Below are positions 35,303 through 43,107 of a DNA stretch of 64,000 nucleotides, piece after piece. Position numbers and translations under genes: made by a program. Source of the DNA: Phytomonospora sp040655735 (GTDB lineage: Bacteria; Actinomycetota; Actinomycetes; Mycobacteriales; Micromonosporaceae); contig NZ_JBFAKK010000009.1 of the NCBI RefSeq assembly GCF_040655735.1, positions 248,001 through 312,000 on the forward strand, given 5' to 3'. Within the stretch, counting starts at the first letter, position 1, and each line of letters starts with the position of its first letter. Below the pieces are notes generated by a model, which did no database searches, had not been told where the DNA came from, and was given only the letters and a program-made list of their open reading frames with translations.

Positions 35303-35336
35303 GAAACGGCCCCCGACGCGAGTCGGGGGCCGTTTC
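35303..35336. terminator. Bidirectional terminator between the FhuF-type gene and the M6 protease
   Basis: A perfect 15-bp stem (GAAACGGCCCCCGAC and its complement) around GCGA. It lies 20 bases past the FhuF-type stop and 11 bases from the M6 stop, between convergent genes; A/T-rich stem ends supply a short U-run in either direction. Confidence 0.8.
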
Positions 35337-35346
35337 CAGGTTCTCG

Positions 35347-37617
35347 CTAGGAGCGCGTCACCGAGATGAGCATCGGCAGAAGCGCCGAGCCGTCCCAGAT
35401 GATGCGGATCTTCACGCCTTCCCCGGCGACCTTCACCGAGTTCTGCGGATTGTCGGCCCGCCAGTAGCGCAGCGGGTCGGAGTCGTCGAAGACCGGGATC
35501 CCGGAGCTGGCCGGGATGACCTTCTCCACACCGTTGAGGTGCAGGGTGGTCTTGTCGGTCTTCGCGTTGCCGAAGGTCGCGTCGAAGGTCTGGATCCGGT
35601 TGCCCAGCTTCGTGGTCCCGTTGGCCCAGAAGAGCGGGGCCGGACGGGCGTCGACGGGCAGGACCAGTCCCTGACCGGGGTGGACCGAGACGTTGTTGTC
35701 GCCCTGGGTGGTGTCGACGTACCAGATCAGCGCGCCGTCCTGGTACTTGTAGCGCTCGACCCAGTCGGGGGCGGTGTTGCCGAACCCGAAGTTGTACGGG
35801 CCGGTCTTGAGGCCCTTGTCGTAGCCGGTGTACTGCCGGTTCTCGACCAGGTAGAACCGCGCGCGGCTCTGCTCCTCGGTACCGGTGGTCCGCGTCCAGT
35901 TGTAGGCGGTCCAGCCGTTGTCGCCGTTCTCGACGTCGTCGGTCCAGGCGGCGGCACCGTCGACGGTCAGCACGACGTCGTCGATGAAGACGCCGGTGCC
36001 GTGGGTGTTGCTGTCGGTGGTGTACCGGTAGCGGAACTTGATGTTCTGGCCGGCAAAGGCGCTCAGGTCGAAGGAGACGTCGGCGAAGCCGCCGTTGTCA
36101 CCGTCGAGCTTGTCGCCGAGAACCTGCCAGGTACCGCCGTTGTCGGTGGAGACCTGCGCGAAGAAGTAGTCGTAACCCTCTTCGGTGTCCAGCCGGACCT
36201 TCGCCGAGAGCGAGGCGCTCGTCGCGCCCGTCAGGTCGATGTCGCGGGTGAGCGCGGCGTTGATGTCATCGCCGTCGCCGCCCATCCACTCGTAGGAACC
36301 GCTGGACGGCTTGGTGTACTCCTTGACCACCGTCACCGGTGGCAGGTTGACCAGCGTCGCCTCCTTGAACGCGGAGGTGCCGCCGGCCGCGCCGAGCAGG
36401 CTGAAGGAGAGGTTGTCGTCCAGGTCGACCATGTCGTAGTCGAGCCAGCCGAGGAAGAACTTCTCCCACGGCCCCATGTAGCCGGGGACGTCGCCGATGG
36501 CGTTCTTGCCGGGGTTGAGCCACGAACCGCTCGACATGAGCGTCCAGAAGCCGGTCCCGTTGGTGCCGCCCTGGGTGTCGTACAGGTCGGGCAGACCCAG
36601 GTCGTGACCGTACTCGTGGGCGAACACGCCCAGGCCGCCGTTCTCCGGCTCGGTGGTGTAGTCGCCGAGCCACAGGCCGGTGTCACCGATCGGCACACCG
36701 CCGCCGGGGTTCCAGGCCGGGCCGGGCAGGTTCGACTGGGCGAACCAGCGGTGGGACCAGATGGCGTCCTCACCCTGAGCGCCGCCGCCGGCCTCTTCGC
36801 CCTCACCGGCGTGGATCGCCTGGAAGTGGTCGATGTAGCCGTCCGCCTCGTCGAAGTCGCCGTCGGCGTCGTAGTCGTAGCGGTCCCAGACGTCGAACTC
36901 CGCGAGGTGGTCGCGGATCTCGGCGACGGACTTGCCCGCCGCGATCTGGGCGTCGTACCACGCCTGCGCGGTGTCGGCGAGGAAGGCGCCGTAGCCCTCG
37001 CTCTCGTTGGTGTTGTTGCCGTAACGGGCCTCGTTGAACGGCAGCGTCACCCAGTCCTCGACCGCACCGGTGACGGTGTAGCGGCCGGTGGACTGCTTGA
37101 GATAGAAGTCCGTCATGGACGGACCCTTCTTGCTGAACAGCATCTCCTCGAAGTACTCCCGACTGTGATCGGGGGCCCACGCGGTCGAGTTGTCCTTGGT
37201 GCGGTCGGGCTCGGGGATCTCGTTGACCCTCGGTCCCGCCTCACCGCCGTGATCGCTGATCTGGTCGCCGAACTCCACCAGGAAGTTCAGGATCTTCTCG
37301 GTCTTGGGAGTACCCCACTGAACCCAAGTCCCGTCGGGCAACTGCACCCCACGGGACTCACCACGCGACTGGATGGCGGCCTCGCCGCCGACGACGGCGC
37401 TGACCGCGTCCATCTTGCGCTGGTGCTGCTCAAGCTGCTGCGGCGTGAGCGGAAGCTCCTCACCGGACAGTTCGGTGCTCTTGGGGTCGACCGTCTTGAG
37501 CGCGGTCAGGGACTCCGAGTCGTCAACAGGGGGTGACGCCTGGGCAGGCGTCACCACCCCGAATGTCATTACTCCCACCGCTGCTACGGCGGTGAAAAGG
37601 CGTGTGCGATTACGCAC
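35347..37617 (-). CDS. Secreted M6 family (immune inhibitor A-like) metalloprotease
   Basis: A 756-residue secreted metalloprotease. Signal peptide with cleavage after TPAQA (about residue 27), propeptide (to about 110) and M6 catalytic domain with zinc site HEYGH (His334, Glu335, His338, in GVFAHEYGHDLGLPDLYD). A downstream Met/Ser turn (FWTLMSSGSW) and an insert with acidic calcium-binding repeats (YDYDADGDFDEADGYIDHF, residues 247-265) are also visible. The C-terminal part contains a jelly-roll carbohydrate/adhesin-like domain (about 480-580, VFIDDVVLTVDG). GTG 37617 follows GGGGAGGAG. Family members degrade host or environmental proteins; here probably nutrient proteolysis alongside the S8 enzymes. 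Confidence 0.95.
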   Translation of the reverse strand: MRNRTRLFTAVAAVGVMTFGVVTPAQASPPVDDSESLTALKTVDPKSTELSGEELPLTPQQLEQHQRKMDAVSAVVGGEAAIQSRGESRGVQLPDGTWVQWGTPKTEKILNFLVEFGDQISDHGGEAGPRVNEIPEPDRTKDNSTAWAPDHSREYFEEMLFSKKGPSMTDFYLKQSTGRYTVTGAVEDWVTLPFNEARYGNNTNESEGYGAFLADTAQAWYDAQIAAGKSVAEIRDHLAEFDVWDRYDYDADGDFDEADGYIDHFQAIHAGEGEEAGGGAQGEDAIWSHRWFAQSNLPGPAWNPGGGVPIGDTGLWLGDYTTEPENGGLGVFAHEYGHDLGLPDLYDTQGGTNGTGFWTLMSSGSWLNPGKNAIGDVPGYMGPWEKFFLGWLDYDMVDLDDNLSFSLLGAAGGTSAFKEATLVNLPPVTVVKEYTKPSSGSYEWMGGDGDDINAALTRDIDLTGATSASLSAKVRLDTEEGYDYFFAQVSTDNGGTWQVLGDKLDGDNGGFADVSFDLSAFAGQNIKFRYRYTTDSNTHGTGVFIDDVVLTVDGAAAWTDDVENGDNGWTAYNWTRTTGTEEQSRARFYLVENRQYTGYDKGLKTGPYNFGFGNTAPDWVERYKYQDGALIWYVDTTQGDNNVSVHPGQGLVLPVDARPAPLFWANGTTKLGNRIQTFDATFGNAKTDKTTLHLNGVEKVIPASSGIPVFDDSDPLRYWRADNPQNSVKVAGEGVKIRIIWDGSALLPMLISVTRS

Positions 37618-37706
37618 CGGGCTCCTCCCCTACTAAGGAACTAGGCTGCTGCAACACCTTCCCGTACGGATCACCGCCAGCGCAAGCCTTTGCCCGCCCG
37701 GGTTCC

Positions 37707-38978
37707 CTATAGGGCGATCACCTCTCCGGAGGTGCGGGAACGCTCGGCGGCGAAGACGATGCGGTGAGTGGCGAGGCTTTCTGAGACGTCGGTGAGAATC
37801 AGCTCGGGACGACCGAGCGAAATCGCCTCGACGAATGCCTTCATAAGCCCCAGATCCCCGCCTCCGTGACCTCCGGATGCGGAGTGGTCGGCCGGCGCGG
37901 TCTCGTGAACGGTCTTCTCGCGGGTGCGGAAATCAGTGATCTCGATACGGTCGGAGTCGCCGTAGAGCTCCCCGTGGGTGCCGAAGAAAGTCGTGCGGCG
38001 CCCGCCCATCATCGCGAAGGCGGTGACGGTGAAGGCGGCGGTGACCCCGCCCTCGTACTCAAGGTTGACGACCTGGTGGTCGGCGACGTCGTTGTCGCAT
38101 TTGTACACACAGCGGCCGTAGGGGCTCTCGGCGAGCGCCTCGCCGATGAGCTGCTCGGTGGGCTCGCGGCCGCCGAGCATCTTCGACAGGGCGAAGGGCA
38201 GCCGGCCGATCCGGTAGATCTTGCGGGCGTCGTACTCACAGTCCACAAGGGGGCATTCGACGCACTTGTCGGCGGCGCCGGAGGGCTGCTGGTCGGCCTT
38301 GAAGTGGTGCAGGCCGCCGAAGGAGGAGACGCGCTCGACGGGCTTGCCGATGACGTAGGAGAGCCAGTCGATGTCGTGGCAGGACTTGGCCATCAGCATC
38401 GTGGCCGCCTCCTTGGTGGTGCGCCACGGTCCGCGGACGTAGGAGTGCGCGAAGTGGTCGAAGCCGATCGGTTCGAGGTGCTCGACGCTGACGATCTCGC
38501 CGATGGCGCCCGCGCGCAGCAGCTCGACGAGCTTGGTCGTGTAGGGCGTGTAGCGCAGGACGTGGCAGACGGCGATGGAGACGCCGTACTTGCGCGAGGC
38601 CTGCTCGATGGCGACGCACTCCTCCTCCGAGATGGCCATCGGCTTTTCGAGGAGGATGTCGTAGCCGAGTTTGGCGAAGGCGACGGTCGGTTCGAGGTGG
38701 TCGGCGTCCTGGGTGGCGATGACGACGGCGTCGGCCAGGCGCGGCTGGGCGGCCAGGTCGCGCCAGTCGGCGTAGAGGTGCTCCGGCGGCACGCCGTGCT
38801 CTCTTCGCATGGTGTCGAGGCGGACGTCGTTGGCGTCGGCGACGGCGGTGATGTGAGCCGGCGTGTCCAGCAGGGCGTTCATGCGCGCGTACTGGCCGCC
38901 GCGTCCGCCGGCACCGGCGATGGCGATGGTCAGGGGCCGGTCGAGGCGGGATTTTGAAAGTAGGTTGTGAAACTCCAT
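37707..38978 (-). CDS. Gfo/Idh/MocA-family oxidoreductase
   Basis: A 423-residue NAD(P)-dependent sugar oxidoreductase. Rossmann motif LTIAIAGAGGRGGQYARMNA; catalytic-lysine motif ILLEKPMAIS; substrate domain with HLEPIGFDHFAHSYVRGPWR and KSCHDIDWLSYVIG. It carries a cysteine-containing insertion (DKCVECPLVDCEYDARKIYR, near residue 240) seen in one subfamily; metal binding there is possible. ATG 38978 lies eight bases after TACCCT, so the leader is at most a base or two. Divergent from the TetR gene with 58 bases between. Substrate unknown. Confidence 0.9.
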   Translation of the reverse strand: MEFHNLLSKSRLDRPLTIAIAGAGGRGGQYARMNALLDTPAHITAVADANDVRLDTMRREHGVPPEHLYADWRDLAAQPRLADAVVIATQDADHLEPTVAFAKLGYDILLEKPMAISEEECVAIEQASRKYGVSIAVCHVLRYTPYTTKLVELLRAGAIGEIVSVEHLEPIGFDHFAHSYVRGPWRTTKEAATMLMAKSCHDIDWLSYVIGKPVERVSSFGGLHHFKADQQPSGAADKCVECPLVDCEYDARKIYRIGRLPFALSKMLGGREPTEQLIGEALAESPYGRCVYKCDNDVADHQVVNLEYEGGVTAAFTVTAFAMMGGRRTTFFGTHGELYGDSDRIEITDFRTREKTVHETAPADHSASGGHGGGDLGLMKAFVEAISLGRPELILTDVSESLATHRIVFAAERSRTSGEVIAL

Positions 38979-39036
38979 GGGCTCGGAGGGTAGTCGCGAA
39001 GATCGTCAAATGGAAGAGGTGCGGCAGGATGTCGGC

Positions 39037-39642
39037 ATGACCGATTCGGGCCGGCGCCGCGGACGACCGAGCACGGGCGTGCGCGAGGCGGTACTGGCGG
39101 CGACCGAGGAGATCCTCGCCGAGGCGGGCGTGGCGCGCCTGTCGACCAAGGAGATCGCGCGCCGGGCGGGTGTCGCCGAGTCGAGCATCTTCTACCACTT
39201 CACCGACCGGCTGGGGCTGCTCCAGGCGGTGGTGGCGCTGCATCTGCCCCGCTTCAAGGACGTCGCCGAGGGGCTGCGGGCCGGAGAGGGCGAGCTGCGC
39301 GGGAACCTGGTCGCGCTGGTGGAGGCGCTGGAGGCCTTCTACACGCGGATCGCGCCGATCCTGGCGGCGGTGCAGTCGGACGCGGAGTTGCGCGCGCGTT
39401 TCGCCACCCGGGGCGCCGGCGAGGTGATCGGGCCGCGCCGGGGTGTCGCGCCGATCGCGGCGTATTTCGCGGCCGAGCGCGAGGCGGGCCGGCTGCGCGC
39501 CGACCTGGACGTGGAGTCGGCGGCACTGCTGGTGATGGGCGCGGCGCACCAGCGGGCGGTGTTCGCCGGGCTCGGCGGGCCGGTGCCCGGTGCGGTCGGC
39601 GAGATCGTGGACGTGCTGATCCCGGGCCTGACGGCGGGATAG
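39037..39642 (+). CDS. TetR-family transcriptional regulator
   Basis: A 201-residue TetR protein: N-terminal HTH (AVLAATEEILAEAGVARLST, KEIARRAGVAESSIFYHFTD) and a helical ligand-binding domain. ATG 39037 lies six bases after CAGGAT, so the mRNA is probably leaderless. The palindromic operator just after the gene (39682-39705), in front of the DUF1772 gene, is its most likely target; the closely spaced divergent Gfo/Idh/MocA gene could be a second. Confidence 0.92.
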   Translation: MTDSGRRRGRPSTGVREAVLAATEEILAEAGVARLSTKEIARRAGVAESSIFYHFTDRLGLLQAVVALHLPRFKDVAEGLRAGEGELRGNLVALVEALEAFYTRIAPILAAVQSDAELRARFATRGAGEVIGPRRGVAPIAAYFAAEREAGRLRADLDVESAALLVMGAAHQRAVFAGLGGPVPGAVGEIVDVLIPGLTAG

Positions 39643-39681
39643 ATCCATTGCTGCGCAAGGCATCGGATGACGCGGAGTACA

Positions 39682-39705
39682 TTTACTGAGTCTTAACTCA
39701 GTAAA
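39682..39705 (+). promoter_or_regulatory. TetR-type operator before the DUF1772 gene
   Basis: TTTACTGAGT (39682-39691), CTTA, then ACTCAGTAAA (39696-39705): perfect 10-base inverted arms. It ends 12 bases before the ATG, overlapping the ribosome-site end of the leader, with TACATT (39679-39684) as a possible -10. Confidence 0.8.
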
Positions 39706-39717
39706 CCTGGAGGACCG

Positions 39718-40182
39718 ATGTTCGACCGCTTGGCAAGAGTCGTCGCACTGCTGTCGACGGGGCTGCTCTCCGGCGCCTTCATGTACGGCGCGGTGAACCT
39801 GGTGGAGACCTTCAAGGTCGTCCCGCTGGACATGCGGCTGTCCTTCCACAGCGCACTGATGCGGATGAACGGCGCGGTGATGCAGACGCTGATGGGCGTG
39901 GCCATCGTGAGCTCGATCACGCTGGCACTCGCCAACCGGGGACTCGACCGCGTACTCGCCGCCGTAGCGGCCGCGCTGGCGCTGACCTCACTGCTGGTGA
40001 CCCGCTTCGGCAACGTGCCCATCAACGGCAGGATCAAGGTCTGGGCGGTCGAGGGCGCGCCGGCCGGCCACGCCGAGATCCTGGCCCGCTGGGAGGCCTT
40101 CAACTACCTGCGGACCTCGACGGCGATCGCCGCCTTCGTCCTCGTCATCGTGATCGTGACGCTCCGCCGGAAAACGGACTGA
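39718..40182 (+). CDS. DUF1772 membrane protein
   Basis: A 154-residue integral membrane protein with four helices (VVALLSTGLLSGAFMYGAV; MNGAVMQTLMGVAIVSSITL; VLAAVAAALALTSLLVTRFG; TSTAIAAFVLVIVIVTLRR). The conserved family features FHSALMRMN, FGNVPINGRI and the LARWEAFNYLRT segment match DUF1772/anthrone oxygenase-like proteins. Some relatives oxidise polyketides, but most are uncharacterised. ATG 39718 follows GGAGGA. Control by the adjacent TetR is strongly suggested by the operator. Confidence 0.88.
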   Translation: MFDRLARVVALLSTGLLSGAFMYGAVNLVETFKVVPLDMRLSFHSALMRMNGAVMQTLMGVAIVSSITLALANRGLDRVLAAVAAALALTSLLVTRFGNVPINGRIKVWAVEGAPAGHAEILARWEAFNYLRTSTAIAAFVLVIVIVTLRRKTD

Positions 40183-40260
40183 CCGGGGCGTATGCGCCCG
40201 CGTGTGCGCTTCGGGCTCTAACCTTCGGGCATCCGTCCACAAAGGACGGCGACCCGGACC

Positions 40261-40290
40261 GGACGGGCGGCGCCCTACCGCCGCCCGTCC
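40261..40290 (+). terminator. Terminator of the DUF1772 gene
   Basis: A perfect 12-bp stem GGACGGGCGGCG with its complement, loop CCCTAC, 79 bases after the DUF1772 stop. Confidence 0.65.
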
Positions 40291-40355
40291 CCCGCTTTCC
40301 ATCGGAGAGTGACCCCGACTTGACGCCGGCGAGGACGGTCGCCTACCGTCTGATG

Positions 40356-40373
40356 CATGCAGATATTCGCATG
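40356..40373 (+). promoter_or_regulatory. Inverted repeat upstream of the CDF exporter
   Basis: CATGC-8-GCATG, with ATATTC in the centre, 46 bases before the CDF start in an otherwise GC-rich leader. A metal-responsive repressor site is plausible but no regulator is adjacent. Confidence 0.35.
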
Positions 40374-40376
40374 TGA

Positions 40377-42902
40377 TTACTTGAGCCTGCCGGTGACCGG
40401 GACGGCGGTGGCCGGGTAATGGGACACGGCCACGACCACGGAGCCGGGCACGCCGGTGGACGCCACGCCTGGCGCCTGGCGGTCTCCTTCGGGCTCATCG
40501 GCGCCTACTTCGTCGTCGAACTCGTCTTCGGACTGCTCTCCGGCTCGCTGGCACTGCTGTCCGACGCCGGGCACATGGCCGCCGACGTGATCACCCTCGG
40601 CACCGCCCTGCTGGCCACCCGACTGGCGACGCGACCCGACTCCACCGGCCGCCGCACCTACGGCTCCTACCGCGCCGAGGTCTTCGCCTCCGGCTTCGCG
40701 GTCCTGGTGATGCTCGGCGTCGCGGTGTACATCGTCGTCGAGGCCGTCGGCCGCGCCGGGAACGGCGGCGAGGTGTCCACCGGCCCCATGCTGACCGTCG
40801 GCGCGCTCGGCCTGGTCGTCAACATCATCGCGATGGTCATGCTGCGCGCCGGCGCCGGCGAGAGCCTCAACGTCAAGGGCGCCTACCTGGAGGTCGTGGC
40901 CGACACCGTCGGTTCGGTCGGCGTCATCGTCGCCGGAATCCTCGTCGCCACCACCGGCGACACGATCTGGGACACCGTCGTGGCCATCGCGATCGGCGTC
41001 TTCGTCGTCGTCCGCGCCGTCCCCCTCGGACGGCAGGTCCTCGCCGTCCTCGCCCAGCACGCGCCGCCGGGCATCGAGCCCGCCGTCGTCGGCTCCTCCC
41101 TGGCCGGCATCGACGGCGTGGCCGACGTCCACGACGTGCACCTGTGGACGCTCACCTCGGGCATGCACGTGGCCACCGCTCACCTGGTGACCGCCGAGGA
41201 CGCCGACTCCCACGCGGTCCTCGACCGGGCCCGCGACCTGCTGCGCAGCGACTACCAGATCGCGCACGCCACCTTGCAGGTCGAGCCGCGCAGCCACCGC
41301 GGCTGTGACGAACCGGGTTGGTGAGACGGCCCCGAAGCGCAGAGACCCGCACCGGACATCCGGCGCGGGTCTCCCGCCTTTTCGGGCCTTCGCGGGCCCG
41401 TCGAATAAGCGCCGCGCCAACTGCCCCAGCGCGCGGCACGTCGACTCGATCGCGCCCTCGATCCAGCAGCGGTACGCCGTCGACGTCCCGTCCCCGGCGA
41501 ACACCAGCCGCCCCCCGGCCTCCGGCCGGCGCGTGTCCGGGCCGACCTCGACGGCCTGCCCCGGCATGTACACCGCGGCCTCGCCGCCGCTGTAGCGGTT
41601 CCGGGCCCACGATTCGACGTGGTAGCCGCCGGTGAACGACTCCGAGACCGCCGGTCCGTGCAGCCGTTCCAGGTGTGTGATCGCGGTGCGCGCGGCCTCG
41701 GCGGCGCCCAGCGCGTCCCAGCCCCGGGCGTCGTCGCTCCACGTGTAGGACGCGTAGATGACGCCGCCCTCGCCATTCGGGTGCGAGGGGTACACGATGT
41801 AGCGCAGCGGACCGTCGGTGACGTCGACGCCGCCGGGGGTGGTGCCGTCGCGGTCCCACCAGCGGGTATCGAACTCCAGCATGATCTTGGTGGCCGCGTC
41901 GTAGTGCAGCTCGCTGATGGCGCGCTGCTTGTGGTACGACAGCTCCGGAGCGAACTCGATGTGCCGCAACACCGGGTGCGGGCAGGTCAGCACCACCATG
42001 TCGGCCGTGAAACGCCGAACGCGGCCGGTGCTGTCGGTGGCGGTGACGACGCAGTCCTCGGCGCCCGTGTCGATCCTGGTCACCTTGTGCCCGGCGCGCA
42101 CCGGCCCCGCCAGCTGGGCGAGCCCCGCGATGATCCGGTCCGAACCGCCGGGGATCTCCACCATCTCGACGCCCCGCGACAGGAACGTCCGCGACAGCAG
42201 GGTGTGCGTCAGCGACAGCGGCATCCGCGCGGTCAGATTCTCCAGCGTGCCCACCAGGTCGATGAGGTCCTCGCTGAATCCCGCCCCTTCCGTGAGATAC
42301 CGGCGCAGGGACCACTCCCCGTACTCGGTGAGGTGCGAGCGCCACCCCTCGGTGTCGTGCCTGGCCGGGGTGATCCCGTCCAGCGCCGCGCCCAGGATCG
42401 CGCCCGAGTTGCGTTCGTCTCGAACGCCGAACTCGGCGTTCAGCGCACGCGGGTCGGCCTGGTACTCGCCCCGCGTCGTCCGCAGGTGCATGCAGTCCAT
42501 GACCCGCTGGGGGTGTCCCATCAGGAACTGCCGTGACTCCAGGCCCAGCCGCCCGATCAGGGCGTGCGCCAGGGTGTGGTCCACCGGGAAGCGCATGGCG
42601 CCCGCCTCGGCGTAGGAGTCGGGCAGCAGCCACGGCTGCCGAACCGTCTTGATCCGTCCACCGAGGCGGATGTCGGCCTCCAGGACGGTGACCCGGGCGC
42701 CGGCTTCCCGCAGCAACGAGGCCGCCAGCAGCCCGGACACTCCCGCGCCGACGACGACCACGCTGCGGTCGGCCAGTTGGGTGAGCGGCGAATCCCCGGT
42801 CAGCATCGCGCGATAGCGCGCGGTCAGATCCGAACCGTCGACCGGATCGCGCCGGGTGATGTCACTGGCGACCTCGGTAAGACGATCGATGGCGATGGTG
42901 AT
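40377..42902 (-). CDS. Flavin monoamine oxidase with no ordinary start or stop
   Basis: An FAD-dependent amine oxidase/L-amino-acid-oxidase type protein. The nucleotide motif is SVVVVGAGVSGLLAASLLREAG, then LEADIRLGGRI; later AGAMRFP, SGGEAAVYMPGQ and the C-terminal FAD motif RLVFAGDGTSTAYRCWIEGAIES. The family-like part ends near 41395 (about 500 residues). The frame then has no stop and continues through a terminator hairpin and the whole CDF antisense strand to TAA at 40377. At the other end, GAGGAG lies six bases before an ATC (42902) and no ATG, GTG or TTG follows it before the conserved DLTARYRAML. A GTG near 42962 is in frame but lies within the apparent promoter. It is either expressed from AUC with a lost stop, or decaying. 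Confidence 0.6.
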   Translation of the reverse strand: MTIAIDRLTEVASDITRRDPVDGSDLTARYRAMLTGDSPLTQLADRSVVVVGAGVSGLLAASLLREAGARVTVLEADIRLGGRIKTVRQPWLLPDSYAEAGAMRFPVDHTLAHALIGRLGLESRQFLMGHPQRVMDCMHLRTTRGEYQADPRALNAEFGVRDERNSGAILGAALDGITPARHDTEGWRSHLTEYGEWSLRRYLTEGAGFSEDLIDLVGTLENLTARMPLSLTHTLLSRTFLSRGVEMVEIPGGSDRIIAGLAQLAGPVRAGHKVTRIDTGAEDCVVTATDSTGRVRRFTADMVVLTCPHPVLRHIEFAPELSYHKQRAISELHYDAATKIMLEFDTRWWDRDGTTPGGVDVTDGPLRYIVYPSHPNGEGGVIYASYTWSDDARGWDALGAAEAARTAITHLERLHGPAVSESFTGGYHVESWARNRYSGGEAAVYMPGQAVEVGPDTRRPEAGGRLVFAGDGTSTAYRCWIEGAIESTCRALGQLARRLFDGPAKARKGGRPAPDVRCGSLRFGAVSPTRFVTAAVAARLDLQGGVRDLVVAAQQVAGPVEDRVGVGVLGGHQVSGGHVHARGERPQVHVVDVGHAVDAGQGGADDGGLDARRRVLGEDGEDLPSEGDGADDDEDADRDGHDGVPDRVAGGGDEDSGDDDADRTDGVGHDLQVGALDVEALAGAGAQHDHRDDVDDQAERADGQHGAGGHLAAVPGAADGLDDDVHRDAEHHQDREAGGEDLGAVGAVGAAAGGVGSRRQSGGQQGGAEGDHVGGHVPGVGQQCQRAGEQSEDEFDDEVGADEPEGDRQAPGVASTGVPGSVVVAVSHYPATAVPVTGRLK
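40419..41324 (+). CDS. Cation diffusion facilitator (zinc/cobalt exporter)
   Basis: A 301-residue CDF transporter. A His-rich N-terminus (MGHGHDHGAGHAGGRH) is followed by six transmembrane helices. The metal site is in helices II and V: LLSDAGHMAADV (HxxxD/DxxxD pair) and GAYLEVVADTVGSVGV. The C-terminal cytoplasmic domain has DVHDVHLWTLTSGMHVATAH, with metal-binding His. It exports Zn or related divalent metals in exchange for protons. The ATG has only a weak ribosome site. The terminator at 41342-41373 ends it. The overlapping minus-strand reading frame is discussed under the amine oxidase. Confidence 0.95.
   Translation: MGHGHDHGAGHAGGRHAWRLAVSFGLIGAYFVVELVFGLLSGSLALLSDAGHMAADVITLGTALLATRLATRPDSTGRRTYGSYRAEVFASGFAVLVMLGVAVYIVVEAVGRAGNGGEVSTGPMLTVGALGLVVNIIAMVMLRAGAGESLNVKGAYLEVVADTVGSVGVIVAGILVATTGDTIWDTVVAIAIGVFVVVRAVPLGRQVLAVLAQHAPPGIEPAVVGSSLAGIDGVADVHDVHLWTLTSGMHVATAHLVTAEDADSHAVLDRARDLLRSDYQIAHATLQVEPRSHRGCDEPGW
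41342..41373. terminator. Terminator of the CDF gene, inside the amine oxidase reading frame
   Basis: Arms GAGACCCGCACCGG and CCGGCGCGGGTCTC pair with one mismatch around ACAT, followed on the plus strand by CCGCCTTTT. It ends CDF transcripts and would also stop amine oxidase transcripts before any stop codon. Confidence 0.7.
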
Positions 42903-43039
42903 GGCAGGCTCCTCTACAACGGTGTCAAAACACTCGAATGCATAGGATAAGCGCCATCCGGACACAAGCCGCGCGCCGCGCTCGCGACATCCACAATGGA
43001 TCACGAGAAGGCCGATGATCTCCGGTCCGTGACCGTCCC

Positions 43040-43096
43040 TTGACAACCGGTTCACGACGGCGCCACGATGTCGCCAATTCATCGAAACGCTTCGAT
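43040..43096 (+). promoter_or_regulatory. Promoter and LacI-type operator of the glycoside hydrolase
   Basis: TTGACA (43040-43045), an 18-base spacer, CACGAT (43064-43069). Just past the expected start is ATCGAA-ACGC-TTCGAT (43081-43096), a perfect 6-base inverted repeat of LacI-family operator type. AGGAG follows before the ATG. No LacI-family gene is in the window. Confidence 0.6.
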
Positions 43097-43107
43097 AGGA
43101 GCAGTTG

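Noticed and set aside
40419..41324. The amine oxidase C-terminal extension as a real domain
   Set aside because: It is exactly antisense to a CDF gene with all family motifs, and the translation is Val/Gly/Asp-rich without structure; more likely a lost stop.
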